Part shown: in pieces, positions 23,371 through 35,900 of the stretch
Layout of the letters: each line of letters starts with the position of its first letter
Position numbering within the stretch: the stretch's first letter is position 1
From: Sapria himalayana
Lineage: Eukaryota; Streptophyta; Magnoliopsida; Malpighiales; Rafflesiaceae
Reading direction: 5' to 3'
Length of the DNA stretch: 64,000 nucleotides
Assembly (NCBI GenBank): GCA_029783825.1
Contig: JAREIK010000385.1
Location: 4,694,501 to 4,758,500 of the forward strand
Made by a program: the position numbers and the translations under genes
The notes under the pieces: generated by a model
What the model saw: only the letters and a program-made list of their open reading frames with translations
What the model was told of the DNA's origin: nothing
Database searches by the model: none

Positions 23371-26300
23371 CCTTTCTAAAAGAAAGAGACGTGGGCTTTA
23401 AGTTTGGGCCTATTTTAAAGGTCAAAATAACTGCTAATTGGACCAAACTCTTTTGTCCAATTAGTTTAAGATTTGAAATGAATTTTAAACTTACTATTAG
23501 GCTAAGTTTATTTTAGTCTAACTAAAATAAAATAAACTCGAAATATATATATATTTTTATGTATGTGACCCAATAGGTTCTCATAACATTGATAATGACT
23601 TTAAAATCTCATTTTAAATAACATGCATGATCAGCATTTAGTAATACATCATTTTAAAGAAATGTTGTTCGTGTTATCCTCACATCAATCTATATGTTTC
23701 TTGATCTTTGAGTAGGCAAACTAAACAAATAAGCTCAATATCTCATATTGACTAATTTGAGCATGACCATGTATTTTAGTAGTTCTACCCAATCAATGGG
23801 ACAATTGATATCACTTTGGTTATATAGAAAAGACACATTTCATCTACATCAATTACATCCCTCTGCACAAGTTATTGTATACCTAGTAAACAACTTTATA
23901 ACCATTCTTGTTACAAGTAGCATTTTCTGAATCCAAAGTCTACAACTCTTTGTGTAGGGAACTAATAGTGACTTCAAGTCAAGAGACAATTCATACTAAT
24001 AGTCACTATGAAAATGTATATGACATTTATATAACAATCCATGTAATATTCTCATATTGGGTCAGTTTAGTATATGTTCTCCAACATATATTCATGAATT
24101 AATTCAATATCTCATATTTTTTAACTTAACTGCTAGTCTTAATGTATTAATATTGCCCTTGAATATTAATACTTGACTAGAAACAATTTAGAGTAGTATT
24201 CCATAGAATATATCACTCTAGAGCATTATTATATTTATCTAATATTGGAATAAATCTAAATAAATATAATAATCATAAAATGATGCTTTTATACATATAA
24301 GATATGATACAAAAGTTTCAAAATAATCATCTAGTGATTGACTTTTAGGGCATACTCTAACGGTAATAGCAGAAGATGAATTATTATAAATCATGTCAAT
24401 CATTACTCTTTAAGATAAAAGGAACTTTTGAATAAGAATGTATATACAATGTAACATTCAAGGATAGCTGACAAAGTTTCTTAAATAATATGAAATTCTA
24501 ATTAACCCTTGCATAGAGATTAATTATTGTGATGACCCGATGAGACAATTATGATGGGACCATCATTGGGAAGGGATTAAATAGTGATAAGCATCATGTA
24601 TGTCAATAGGGCAATGTGTCATTTGTATAATACTCAATCTTCATTCTAAAATATGAAGCCCGACATCATATATATTGAAGGAATTAATGCCATTATATAA
24701 ATTAGGTAAATGAATCTTGAACCTAAGATTATTTAATAATTTGAACATCCATTATACTACAATTGGGTTGCCTTTTATTAGATAACCGAACTACCAATAA
24801 AATTCTCAATGGATCGATATCTAGATAAAAGTTTGTTATACTACTTGTATAACTCATATACTTATAGATCTCAGTTGATGAGATATCCCTGTTAACAAGC
24901 TTTTGAGCATCCATTATGCTAAATTAGGGTAGGTTGTGACAAGTTTTTAATATCATTGCTAGAGATTATTTAATTTTATTGGTCAACGTGAGTTGATATA
25001 ATTTTTCTTATAAAAGAATACTTCATTTTAAGTAAATTGGGTAGTATTATATTTGATAAATTAATATTTTTGGATTTAATCGTTAAGACATGTAAACTTG
25101 TTTGAATGTGGATAATTACCTTTTAGATTTGTTTTATATATGTTTTCTTTCTTTTTAGCCATTTATACATCAAACCAGAATATACAACAACTCTTATACT
25201 AGGACATCTATGTAAGTTATCTTAAATAACTATAAAAAGATGATGAAGCACATGAAGAGAATTTTGAGAAAATTACATTATTGAGCAATAATTTTCCAAA
25301 CTACACTTATAATGAGATTTATCATAATCAATGAAGTAACTTCTATTTCAAACCTTTTAGCGATCATTATCAACCATTTCATCAGCAAGAAAAGAATTAT
25401 GGGAATTAGGAGTGTGGAAGCCACGAAGAGATGAGAGAATATGGATCTCAATTATTTTTAGAATCTTATTGGATAACTAAACTCAAAGAATTACTAGGAG
25501 ATGTGAGGAAAATCAATGTTAATGAAGAGGTAAAGATGAGACAACAGAGTAAGAAAGAAGAAGTCACAAATTATTTCAAGCCTAAATAAAATGCTTTATT
25601 TAAGATTTCTATAGCAAAGGCATAAATAGCCTTTGATAAAACTTTAGAACGTGACATATAAATTCTAGCCTCGATTATCTAAGGAGAAGACAAAACAACA
25701 AACATAATTTATGTAGCTAATACAAAAAAATTTGTGATGAAAAATCTTCATGAAGAATTTGAAGATACGTGCTCAACTAACTGCAAAGAAAATGCAAAAG
25801 TGGACTCAAAGCTCTGGCATCTAAATTGTAGAAGGTTGATAAATTATGGGCTCGTGTAATTGAAAAATTCAAGATTTTTTGTAATGCTAAGGCTAAGGAG
25901 AAAAGACATATGAAGAGAAGTGATAAACTTAATCATATAAATGAAGAAACATAAATAATTTTTCCTTCATCATCTACAAATAATACTGAAAGTACATATA
26001 AGAAAGAAATAAAATAGTATATTAAAAAGATAATATTGACATCATAAATTTTTAATGGATTAAATGAAAATTTGATGGTCTAATTATGAATATTAAACAT
26101 AACATTACTTGGGAGTCAACCTAATTTTTTTTTTATTTTTGTTGTGTAATGAATTGTGATGTTGTAAGAATAAAAATTACACGTGCATAACTATACTTAC
26201 ACTCTCTACCACATGCAAAAGAATAGCAAAAATAAACTAACAATTATTTAACTTTTTTTACCCAAAATAATGATAGTTTATATGGAGCTGTGCCTTTGGT

Positions 26301-26640
26301 GATATAGATGAATAAGTTGATACAATGTGTTTGATTTGATATCCTTGTCGAACATACTTCAATTTTAAAAAGATGCAAATGGGCGATTTTTGAATTCGAA
26401 AACTACTTTGCATGTTTTTTTAAAAACATGATTTTTCGAAAACCATGTTTTGAACTTGAAAACCATACTTAAGAAATCTAAAAATTTGGTTTTTTAATTT
26501 TGAGTACTAAAATATAAATATTTACATTTTGGCATATTTTTTTAAAGTTTTTAAAAAGGATATCAAAATATAAAATTTTCGTTATGGTTCTCCAAAACAT
26601 AATTTTACATAATTAAATTTCTTGTTTCTTGCCCACGTTA
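23371..26640. other. Intergenic AT-rich region with possible retroelement relics
   Basis: No intact gene. Between about 25,170 and 25,960 the plus strand shows broken coding-like text (for example SQLFLESYWITKLKELLGDV and KVDSKLWHLNCRRL), possibly from a copia gag/GAG-pre-integrase region, but too decayed to assign. From 26,360 to 26,590 lie 'ttttgaattcgaaaa' and 'aaaaccatgtttt' words similar to 11,110-11,230. Confidence 0.4.
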
Positions 26641-26689
26641 CCCCATTGATTCAAATCTTGTCAAGTTAATGTTGATAATTCCTAATTCG

Positions 26690-26930
26690 GGCTAACTCGA
26701 GCGGGTTTGACGTTGGGCCCATGCGTTCGTGAGTAATGGGCTGCCAGACTCACACTGTTTGCCCTTGCGTGAGGGGCTGCGTGCGACTGTATCACGTTCC
26801 TCAGCTCACACACTGCTTTCTTGCGACTGTCGTCTTCGGTGCATTTTCTTCCGCTTCTGAATCGAGAAGCGGGGACGGATCCGATCAATATAATTGAAAA
26901 CATCCTAGTTTTGAGGCTTAGCTGCTTTCC
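26690..26930 (+). promoter_or_regulatory. Promoter and 5' leader of the MPP-alpha gene
   Basis: This is a GC-richer island directly upstream of the MPP-alpha start codon. It contains TGGGCC at 26,714-26,719 (palindromic with GGCCCA) and TGGGCT at 26,737-26,742. TGGGCY 'site II' elements are bound by TCP-family factors and are enriched in plant promoters of genes for mitochondrial and ribosomal proteins. No clear TATA box is seen. The transcription start cannot be placed; most of 26,760-26,930 is probably 5' UTR. Confidence 0.6.
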
Positions 26931-26969
26931 ATGTACAGAATTACAAGTTCCCGTTTAAGGGCTCTCCAG
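26931..26969 (+). CDS. MPPA: MPP-alpha exon 1
   Basis: Codes residues 1-13 ([13 protein letters not shown]), the start of an Arg/Ser-rich mitochondrial targeting presequence. The donor is CAG|gttatt; the following 436-bp intron has no recognised feature. Confidence 0.85.
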
Positions 26970-29900
26970 GTTATTATCTGAAATCTGTCCGCTGTTTTAT
27001 TGACCCATAGAACATGCATATATACCATTGGATGGATTCTGTGTTTGTTGTAAAACAAATTTCATCGTAGACTTGGTCGGGGGTTTCTGTCTACTTTTTC
27101 GTTTATGATGCTCAAGGGATGCATCATTTTTCATATTTTTTAACGTAGCAGCCGTCTGTTTAACTCCTTCATGCAGTGCGTCAAAATTCTCTATCGAAAA
27201 GTAAGTTTGATATTTTGCTGGTATAGTGGTTTCTTAGAGGACAATTTTAAAACTGTACTCTGGTCTAGACTGGGTTTTACTGCTGCATTGATTGTTTATC
27301 TAAATAGTCTACTGGACCTGTATGCCCAGTACACACTCATCATGTTCATGTTATGCGGATGATATAATTTAATATAATTTGTTAAATTTTTCTTCATATG
27401 AATAGTCCCGTGCTGCAAGTCTGGGAGTTGCCCAATATTCCACCACAAGTGCTGTTACTTCCAGACTATCCTCACCAGGTTTTTTTGGATGGCTCACTGG
27501 GGAACATTCAAAGTCGCTGCCCCCACTGGACTTTGTTCTTGATGGCGTCTCTCTCCCTCCTTCATTACCTGATTATGTTGAACCAAGCAAATTGAAGTCC
27601 ATATCTCTTGAAAATGGGCTAACTATAGTCTCAGAACTGTCCGTGGTATGCTTTCTGTATGCGCTGTCATTATGATTCCTTGTGATTTTCTTTCTTGTAA
27701 TCCCATTGAAACTGTACTTAATTGAAAAATCAGAATCCTGCTGCCTCCATTGGGTTGTATGTTGACTCTGGTTCAGTTTATGAGGCACCAAGTTCATGTG
27801 GGGCTACTCATTTGCTTGATCGGATGTCATTCAAAAGTACTAGAAACAGGAGTCATCTGCGCATTATTAGGGAAGTTGAGGCAATTGGCGGCAACATTGG
27901 GTCTTCAGCCATACGGGAGCAGATGGCTTACACATTTGATGCTCTTAAGACCTATGTTCCTAGGATGGTTGAATTGCTTGTTGATTGTGTAAGGAATCCC
28001 TTATTCTTGGATTGGGAGGTAAATGAAGAGGTAATCAGCTTAGATACTTTATAAACTTGTTGGTAGATATCATACTTAATCTTGTTATTGTGATCAGATT
28101 TCACCTAGTATAGTTGTTTGTGTATCTTTTGTTTTTATGGAATTTAAGTGAACCAGCCTACATATTGTCAATATGGCAGATCTTTGGTGTTTTTCAAAGT
28201 TATTGTCATGTTTTAAGAAATTCTTTGCATCTGAAATGTTGGTGCTACAAAATTACATAAATTTTATTATTAAATTTCTTATTCATTTTTTATCATGGAG
28301 AAGCTTTAACTGTTTTATATTTGTGATCCTACCAAAACTACAAGATGACTGTTACATATAACCAAAGTTTTTTTCGTACATCCAAATTTTCTAAGCTTTC
28401 ATTCACCAAACATACATTTTGTTTTCTAATGTAAATATTTTGTATGTTTTATTTATCGATATTGAGATGAATGATATGTTACTTTTATATAATATTTTGA
28501 AATGGTATGATTTCCATTGATTTCGCTAGAACAGTGACAATGATTGATTGGTGATGCTTAATATATTATGTTTTAATCATCAAGGGAATAAATTTCATGG
28601 TATTTTAAAGGGAAAAATATATTTTAAGAAGATTGTGTTTTTTTTGATTAATTCTAGCAGGCTTGTTTCAGATGTGCTTAGGCACTTTGCCAAACATAGG
28701 TGAGGGCATCCAAAGCCAACTCATTGGACCTTAGGTGCGACTCCTTCATAAAGGTGTGCCTTTATGTATGTCAGGCAAGACTTGATTGGGTGCCATGCTT
28801 GCCTTTACGTATGTTAGCTAAGACTTTCCTAAGTGCAATGCTTGGCCCGAAAATTGTAAAGTAAATAAAAGAGAAAAGTAATCATAGGTTAAAAAATATC
28901 TATATATATGATTAAAATTTTTTTGTAAGACCAACCCATATTTTATTTTGTATTGCCACACATCATAATTTTTAAATAGATACTTTCTATCTTATATATT
29001 ATTTTTTTTCTGACAGGAAGAAGCTGTAAAGCAGCGATAGAAAGTTTTTATATTGCTACACTAAATTAGGTCATATCATGTTTCTATGTCGTGGTACTAA
29101 AATTAGTTATTGTGTCATGTTTCCATGTTGTAATACAAAACATAATCATGACATAAATTTGTGTCAATTTCTACTAGTTGGCAAGGTATCACTCACCTAG
29201 AAGAGATAAAAACTCCATCCAACCACCTTATTATTATTATTTTTGATAAATAATAAAATTCACTATTAAAATCTGTACTTTCTAATATAATTTTAAATTA
29301 TCACACTCACTTTTGAATATAATACAAATTTTTGTTTTAATCTTCATAAGAATAAAAATTGTATCCATAGATTTGTCTTCATGTAATTTTTTATTTCTCT
29401 CTCCAAAAATAAATGTCAATTTCTTTAAGGTTACTTTAGTGCCTGCCAGCGAGTAGTCACTATGGTGGGGAGCTGCAAGCTAGTAATTATTGTTTCCTCT
29501 CTTGGAAGGTGCCAATCGTAAGCCACCTTATCATTATGTTGATCACTTGAGGTAACTACTGAAATATGAGCCAACTTGAATGCCTTCTTGCATGGTGAAT
29601 ATTTTCTCATTTATGTTATAGCTTCAGAATTTTGAAATTTCAAAATGTTTCATGTAAATTTCATCTTCTAGGTCTTCAAGAAGAAATATTATTTTCATAT
29701 GAAGAAATGTTTCATAAATAGAAGCTAGGGATGTAGCTTTGATTTTTATGTTTTTTTTAATTAAAAGGGGCAAGTCAAGTTTGAGGTGAGCTAAATGTAA
29801 AAAGTATGTATATTCATGATAAAGATATGTTTGAATACATAATGCAAATGATAAAAGTTTTGTTTATTTGTTTTTTATGAAAAAATCACTAACAAAAATA

Positions 29901-32900
29901 TATATTCTTGGTACAAATTGTATATAGTTTTTAAAATAAATAAATTTATTTATTTATTATTATCAAGAATCACTAAGTTTTGTTTATGCAAATGATAGGC
30001 TTTAGTTTTTTTTCATATGTTTTTAAAATACCTAATGCATTAGATGATACTAATTTATTTGAAATGTTTGAGATTAGTTTATTAGTTATAGGCCCCCCAA
30101 TCTCCTAAAAAATATATGCTTCATAGTTGAATATTTATAGTTTAGATTAATTTTAATATAATTAAAAAGATATATGTAGTTATATAACTAGTGGGATGAT
30201 CACCTAAGAAGATATGTGGAATATTATACAAAAACATAGTGCTTTAATTCATTGGAAATTTAACTTAGTTGTGGGTTATTGAATTAAATACAATTTTAAT
30301 TTAGCGATCTCATTCATTTATAATACACTAAGCTTGTATCTCATAGGATTTTTAGGTCGATATGTAAAAGTAAAACTAATATAATAAAAATTATAAGTTT
30401 GATAAAAAAATTAATAATTTTGGATTTTATAAAGATATTTATGTGGTGTCGGTGACATCTAATTTTTAGATTAGTCATGTTGATATTTGTTTTATATATA
30501 TTATCATTTATTTTGTTGATTTTAATTAAAAAACAAGTAAAATAATATTATAATTTCTAAATCAACATATAAAATTAATTTAATAACACAATATAAATTT
30601 GATAAATAATTATTAATTGTAGATTTTATAAAATATAGCTATGTAGTGTTGATGATATTTGATTTTTGAATTTGTTATGATGACATTTATTTCAAATGTA
30701 TGACCAACTACCATGTTACTTGTATCTAAAAATTAAGTAATAGAATATTAGGGCTTTAAGATTTTACATTTATAATAATGTTTACAAGTATATCTTTTTT
30801 ATTTAATATCAATATCTTTTTTATTTAATTTTTACTTGGAATTAATAAAGTGGACTATTCTACTTTGTGTTATTTATCTAATGTATTATTTTCTTGACTA
30901 CTCCAAATATTGGATGTTATTTAGAGTATTCTACTTTGTGTTTTAAGTTATTTAATTATTAATTATTTTTTAATTTATAATTTTTATTACATCATTCTTA
31001 TTAGTTAGCTTAGGAATCTTATGATAAGTATCTTGGACATATTTTTACATAAGATATAGCCTAGGATTTCTCAAAAATTTAATTGAAAGGTTCATATTAG
31101 TAATGAATTTTATGATGCATTATCTTACAAACTTATATGATAAATGAAAGAGGTCAATAAACTTGAAATTGATTAAATTTTAAAGATTTTGATACTCAAT
31201 TGAATTTGTCTAAGATTTAATAATTTATATTTTTTGGTGTATTATTTTACGTGTCTACTAAGGTGTTCATTATATCAATTACTCATACACACACACATAT
31301 ATATATTAATGATATATATATTGTATTAAATTTTTTTGATATTCTTGGAATTTTTATTTTTAATGATTATAAAAATAATTTTTACAATCGATATTAGTTT
31401 ATTCATAAGTTTTTTTAAGCATAGCTCTATACTTCATATGGCTCAAGATCGACTTATGACTAAGAGATAATTCAGTCTCAGATTTTTTTGATTGAGTTAT
31501 AACTATTTTAGATCTATTTTATTTTCATAGTTTTTATTATTTTTAATTATTTTTAATTTTGCCTTTAAAGATATTTGAGTATGAGAGAAATATTTTATAT
31601 TAATTTGATAAAAATAAAAATGACTTCAAAATAATTAAAATGTGTCTATTGTATTCCAATTAATGTTCCTAGCATGCAATAAGTTTGCAATGCCAAAACC
31701 CAATGCATAATTGTTAACTATAAACAATGCTTACATGCCAATATAATAATTAATATATCAAAACAAAAAAAAAGTAATAAAGTTTGACTAATTTTATTTT
31801 TTTTTTTGAAAGATGAAAAGAAAAAATTATAATTATATTATGAAAAATAAAAAATATGAATATATTCTTTATATATTTTTTTAATATATAATTTTTTTAT
31901 GGACAAAAATTTAATTACTATTGGATTTTTGTCATTGGTGGAAATCTAATGACTCAAATATAATAAATTTTTTTATTTTATTTTTTTATTATTACTTTTG
32001 ATAGGAAATGCAATCATTTAGAATAATGATTGCATTTTTAAAATGTAGTTGTCAATTATTTATGCCAGTTCAAGCATAGTTTTGGATCATGTTGTGTTGT
32101 ACTTGTTAGTACATATTTGTGTCATGCCTCAAGTTGGCCTTGTTCTTTTTAATTCAGATGACATCTTTATTTTCATGATAATTTTTTCTAGTAGTCGAGC
32201 TAGTTTTAGTTTTAGATTTTTATTTCTTTGACGATGTCTTATAAATAGAGGATGCATTTTTTAGACGTAAAAAATATTTTTTTAATGGTTACCTTGTTGA
32301 GGAAAGGAGAATTCACTTGGGTTTTGAGCAGCAGTATCAAATGTAATTTATAAATTGAGAAAGATATTATTGATCATATGTTGCCACATAGAGTTGGTTT
32401 TCAAGATTATTATTGATATTTATCTCATTTGATTTACATAGTCATAATTTTTTTTTATTTTTTTAGAGTAGTGATGACTGTATGATAATTTTACATATTA
32501 TTTATATGAATAATATTTTTATTATGTAATATAATAAATTGAGAATTATCAAACTCAAATAGTATTTTCAGTTGCAATTTTAATACAAGAATTTTGTGAG
32601 ATCCAAATATTTTATTGGTATAGAGGTTACATACTTTATGAGAAATATTATATTGTTAAAGGATGTATGTTGTTGGTACATACACAAATGTTGTTTTGTT
32701 GGATTGTGTTCTAACTAATATTTTGATTGATTAGTGTATTAATTTTTTGTCTGGTACAATGTCATCAATTAACTTAATTATTTTAAAGAGAAATTAAAAA
32801 AAATTAATTATTTGTTCATTATCAGATTGAATATATTAATGAGATCAATAAAATTAGTCTTTTTTAAAATTATTTTTATAGATTTATCTAGTCACAATTC

Positions 32901-35900
32901 TTAGATACTAAAGCATAAAAAAGAATGTTTAGGATTTAAAATCTCTTTCAATGATTACGAGTATTTATAGTTAGTTGATTATTTATAATCAAATTTGAGT
33001 AGGGTAATAACTTGTACTGAGAAGAGGTCATCCACATGTTTTTGTAAGTTTTTGAGATTTTTGAAAAGTAAAAGATAAATGAGTATATAAAGATATGATA
33101 TAAAGTTATAATTAAGGATGATCATGATAATTATCTGTGCGGTATTTTGAATTTTAATATTTATATAAAAAAATAAAATATTTATTTTTTTCTACTACCA
33201 TTTGTTATGACATTTTGATAATGAGTCATATATCCTTTTATCTAATATTTTATGAGCGAATTAAATATATATAAATTGATTGTTTATTTCATATGTAGAA
33301 GATTTATGATGTAATTAATTTTATAGCTTATATTGAGATAGTATACCCGTTATTGGACATTTTCATCATGGTTTTGAGTTAATCTTATCTCATAATTTTT
33401 TCTTAAATTTTAGTATTCTGGATCTTTATTCACTAGCTTTAGTTTGTCTTGCAGATTTAACTTTTTTGGTTACTATTTACTTTTTATTTATTTATTGCAT
33501 TATGTGTGTTGTTGATACATTCATAAATATTATTTTATTGGAATATGTTTCAATTAATTCTTTGATTGACTCATGCAGTAGTTTTTTTATCCTATGCAAT
33601 ACCATAAGTTTATTTAATTATTTTTAAGAGAATCATAAAAAAATTTATTTATTTATCTAGTACCAAATTAAATATTTCTTATATAATCATTATTGTTTGT
33701 TGTTTCATAATTTTTTTTTGCATGTTAATCTAAATATAGTTCTTCACTATCTAAGATATGAGAATAATTTTTTATGCATTGAGATTTCTTTAAGCAACTA
33801 TAAGTATTAATAGTTAGTTGGACATTCAAAATTAGATTTGAGTTGGGCAACAACTTGTATTGAGAGGATATAATTTTTTGAGTTGGGCAACAACTTGTAT
33901 GTCGCATATTTGTATAATTTTTTGAGATAATCATGTCTCTTAGAAAAGAAAGAGAGATAATTATATCAAGATTTAATGTAAATATATAGTTTGGGATGAT
34001 CATGTTGATTACTTGTGAAATACATTGGATTTGATACATATTTGAAAAGATAAAATATTTTGTTTTTTTCTACTACTCTCCACTGTGATAATTTGATAAT
34101 GAGTTATATATATTCTTATTCAGTATTCATGATTAGATGAAATATATTATATATTTAAGTTGACTATTTTTTTATTACAATGAAGATTTAGGATATAACT
34201 GCTTTTATGGCTTGTATTGAGATATCATATTTGTCAGTATACTTCTTCATGAAGCTTTAAGTAGTTTTATCTCACATTTCTTTTTTATTTTGGTATTTTG
34301 AATTTTTATACACTGGTTTTTAATTATGTCATATAATTTTATCTTTTTTGTTTACTATTTATTATTTAATCACTTATTAAATTATGGATGAGAGTACTCG
34401 ATATGTAGGATGTCATTCCTTTTGGTCTATTATATAAGAGTATTTTATTGTGTTTGATTACATAAATATTAATATAACTCTTTGCATAAGAACTTTGAAT
34501 TTAAATAGGTTTATGACTTTGTGCAAGTATAATACTTGAATGATTAATCAATTGAAAATTTTTTTGTTGCATGTTTAAGTTCGGTGATAATTATCCTCAT
34601 CTAAAAGTTGGTAGATATCAAATTTGAGATTTATTAGACATATACTTTACGTCTTTCGGGAGTAAATTGGACGAGATGTTAATCTCTCTCAGATCAAACA
34701 TCAAAGAGGAAGTCTTGTGTATTAGAAACGATCTTTTTTTTCATGAGTATTTCTCATTATTTTATAGTGTGAGTTTCATTGTTATTGGATGAATTATGTT
34801 TTTAGCATTAATGTTTATAACTTGTAATATCAAAATTGGGAAACATAGACCGCCACTGCTTTAGATGTAATATTCAACATGTCTCTTGGATGTGTTATGC
34901 ATATTTATAGTCACAACATTATGTGTCATGTATTTCTATAGCCACAATATTGTGAGGGAGTTCTCTTGCGTCTCTCTCTGTCTCCGCTTGTATTGTGTCT
35001 AATGTCTTCCCTTGTTCCATGTATAGTATGAGTTCTCATGCCTCTCATATTTTATCACAACAGATTGTAATGTCCTAGAAGAATACTCAAAAATCTTCGA
35101 AGGCATGGCTTCTTGAATTAATGTTTATCTAAGTAAAGTTCCAATAAGTGATCAGCTGCAATCCTTAGGGTACAATTACTATTTAAAGATTTGGGATTCT
35201 CATCCAGTTGGCAAATTCAAAATCAACTGTAGTTTTCATTTATTTCTCATTATACCTTCTTTTTTAATGCCAAATTCCTATAGCCCTTATTATAAATCAA
35301 TCACTTGATATGAAACAATCTAGTAATCTTCATTTGTGCTTTCCAATTCCTCAATTGCATGAATTTGACAATGCAGATTTCTTGAAGTTGCAACAACAAA
35401 ATGTTTATTGTAACAACAATGAACCTAGGGCACATTTATTGCAATTTTAACTGGAGATGCTCAATAGCATGTTAAGCGATGGAAAAAATAAAAATGGCAC
35501 AATCAATTTGGAGGATACAAATACTATGGGCTCTTTGTTGCCTAAGAAAAATACACACACACACACATAATAAATAAATAAATAAATATATGTGTGTGTG
35601 TGTGTGTATGTGTATGTTTGTGTGAATCAATATTTTATATTAAATTGATATGAAATAAACAATAAATTCCTATGATGTGGGGACAAATCATAGATATTAG
35701 AAACTTGATGACTCTTGAATTGGTATGATATTCTGGCAAATACTTTCAATTGTTTGGGGAGAAAGTTTGTCACAATTTGGGATGCAAATATTAATATTTT
35801 TATTGAGTTTTTCCCTTCTTTTTGTAGTGGGGACAAATCAAACAGTTTGTTCAACATGTTTTCATTTCATTCCTTCTTTTTCTCTATGCCAAATGAAGTA

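Noticed and set aside
27722..28054. Stand-alone 110-codon gene
   Set aside because: It is MPP-alpha exon 3 read into its flanking introns.
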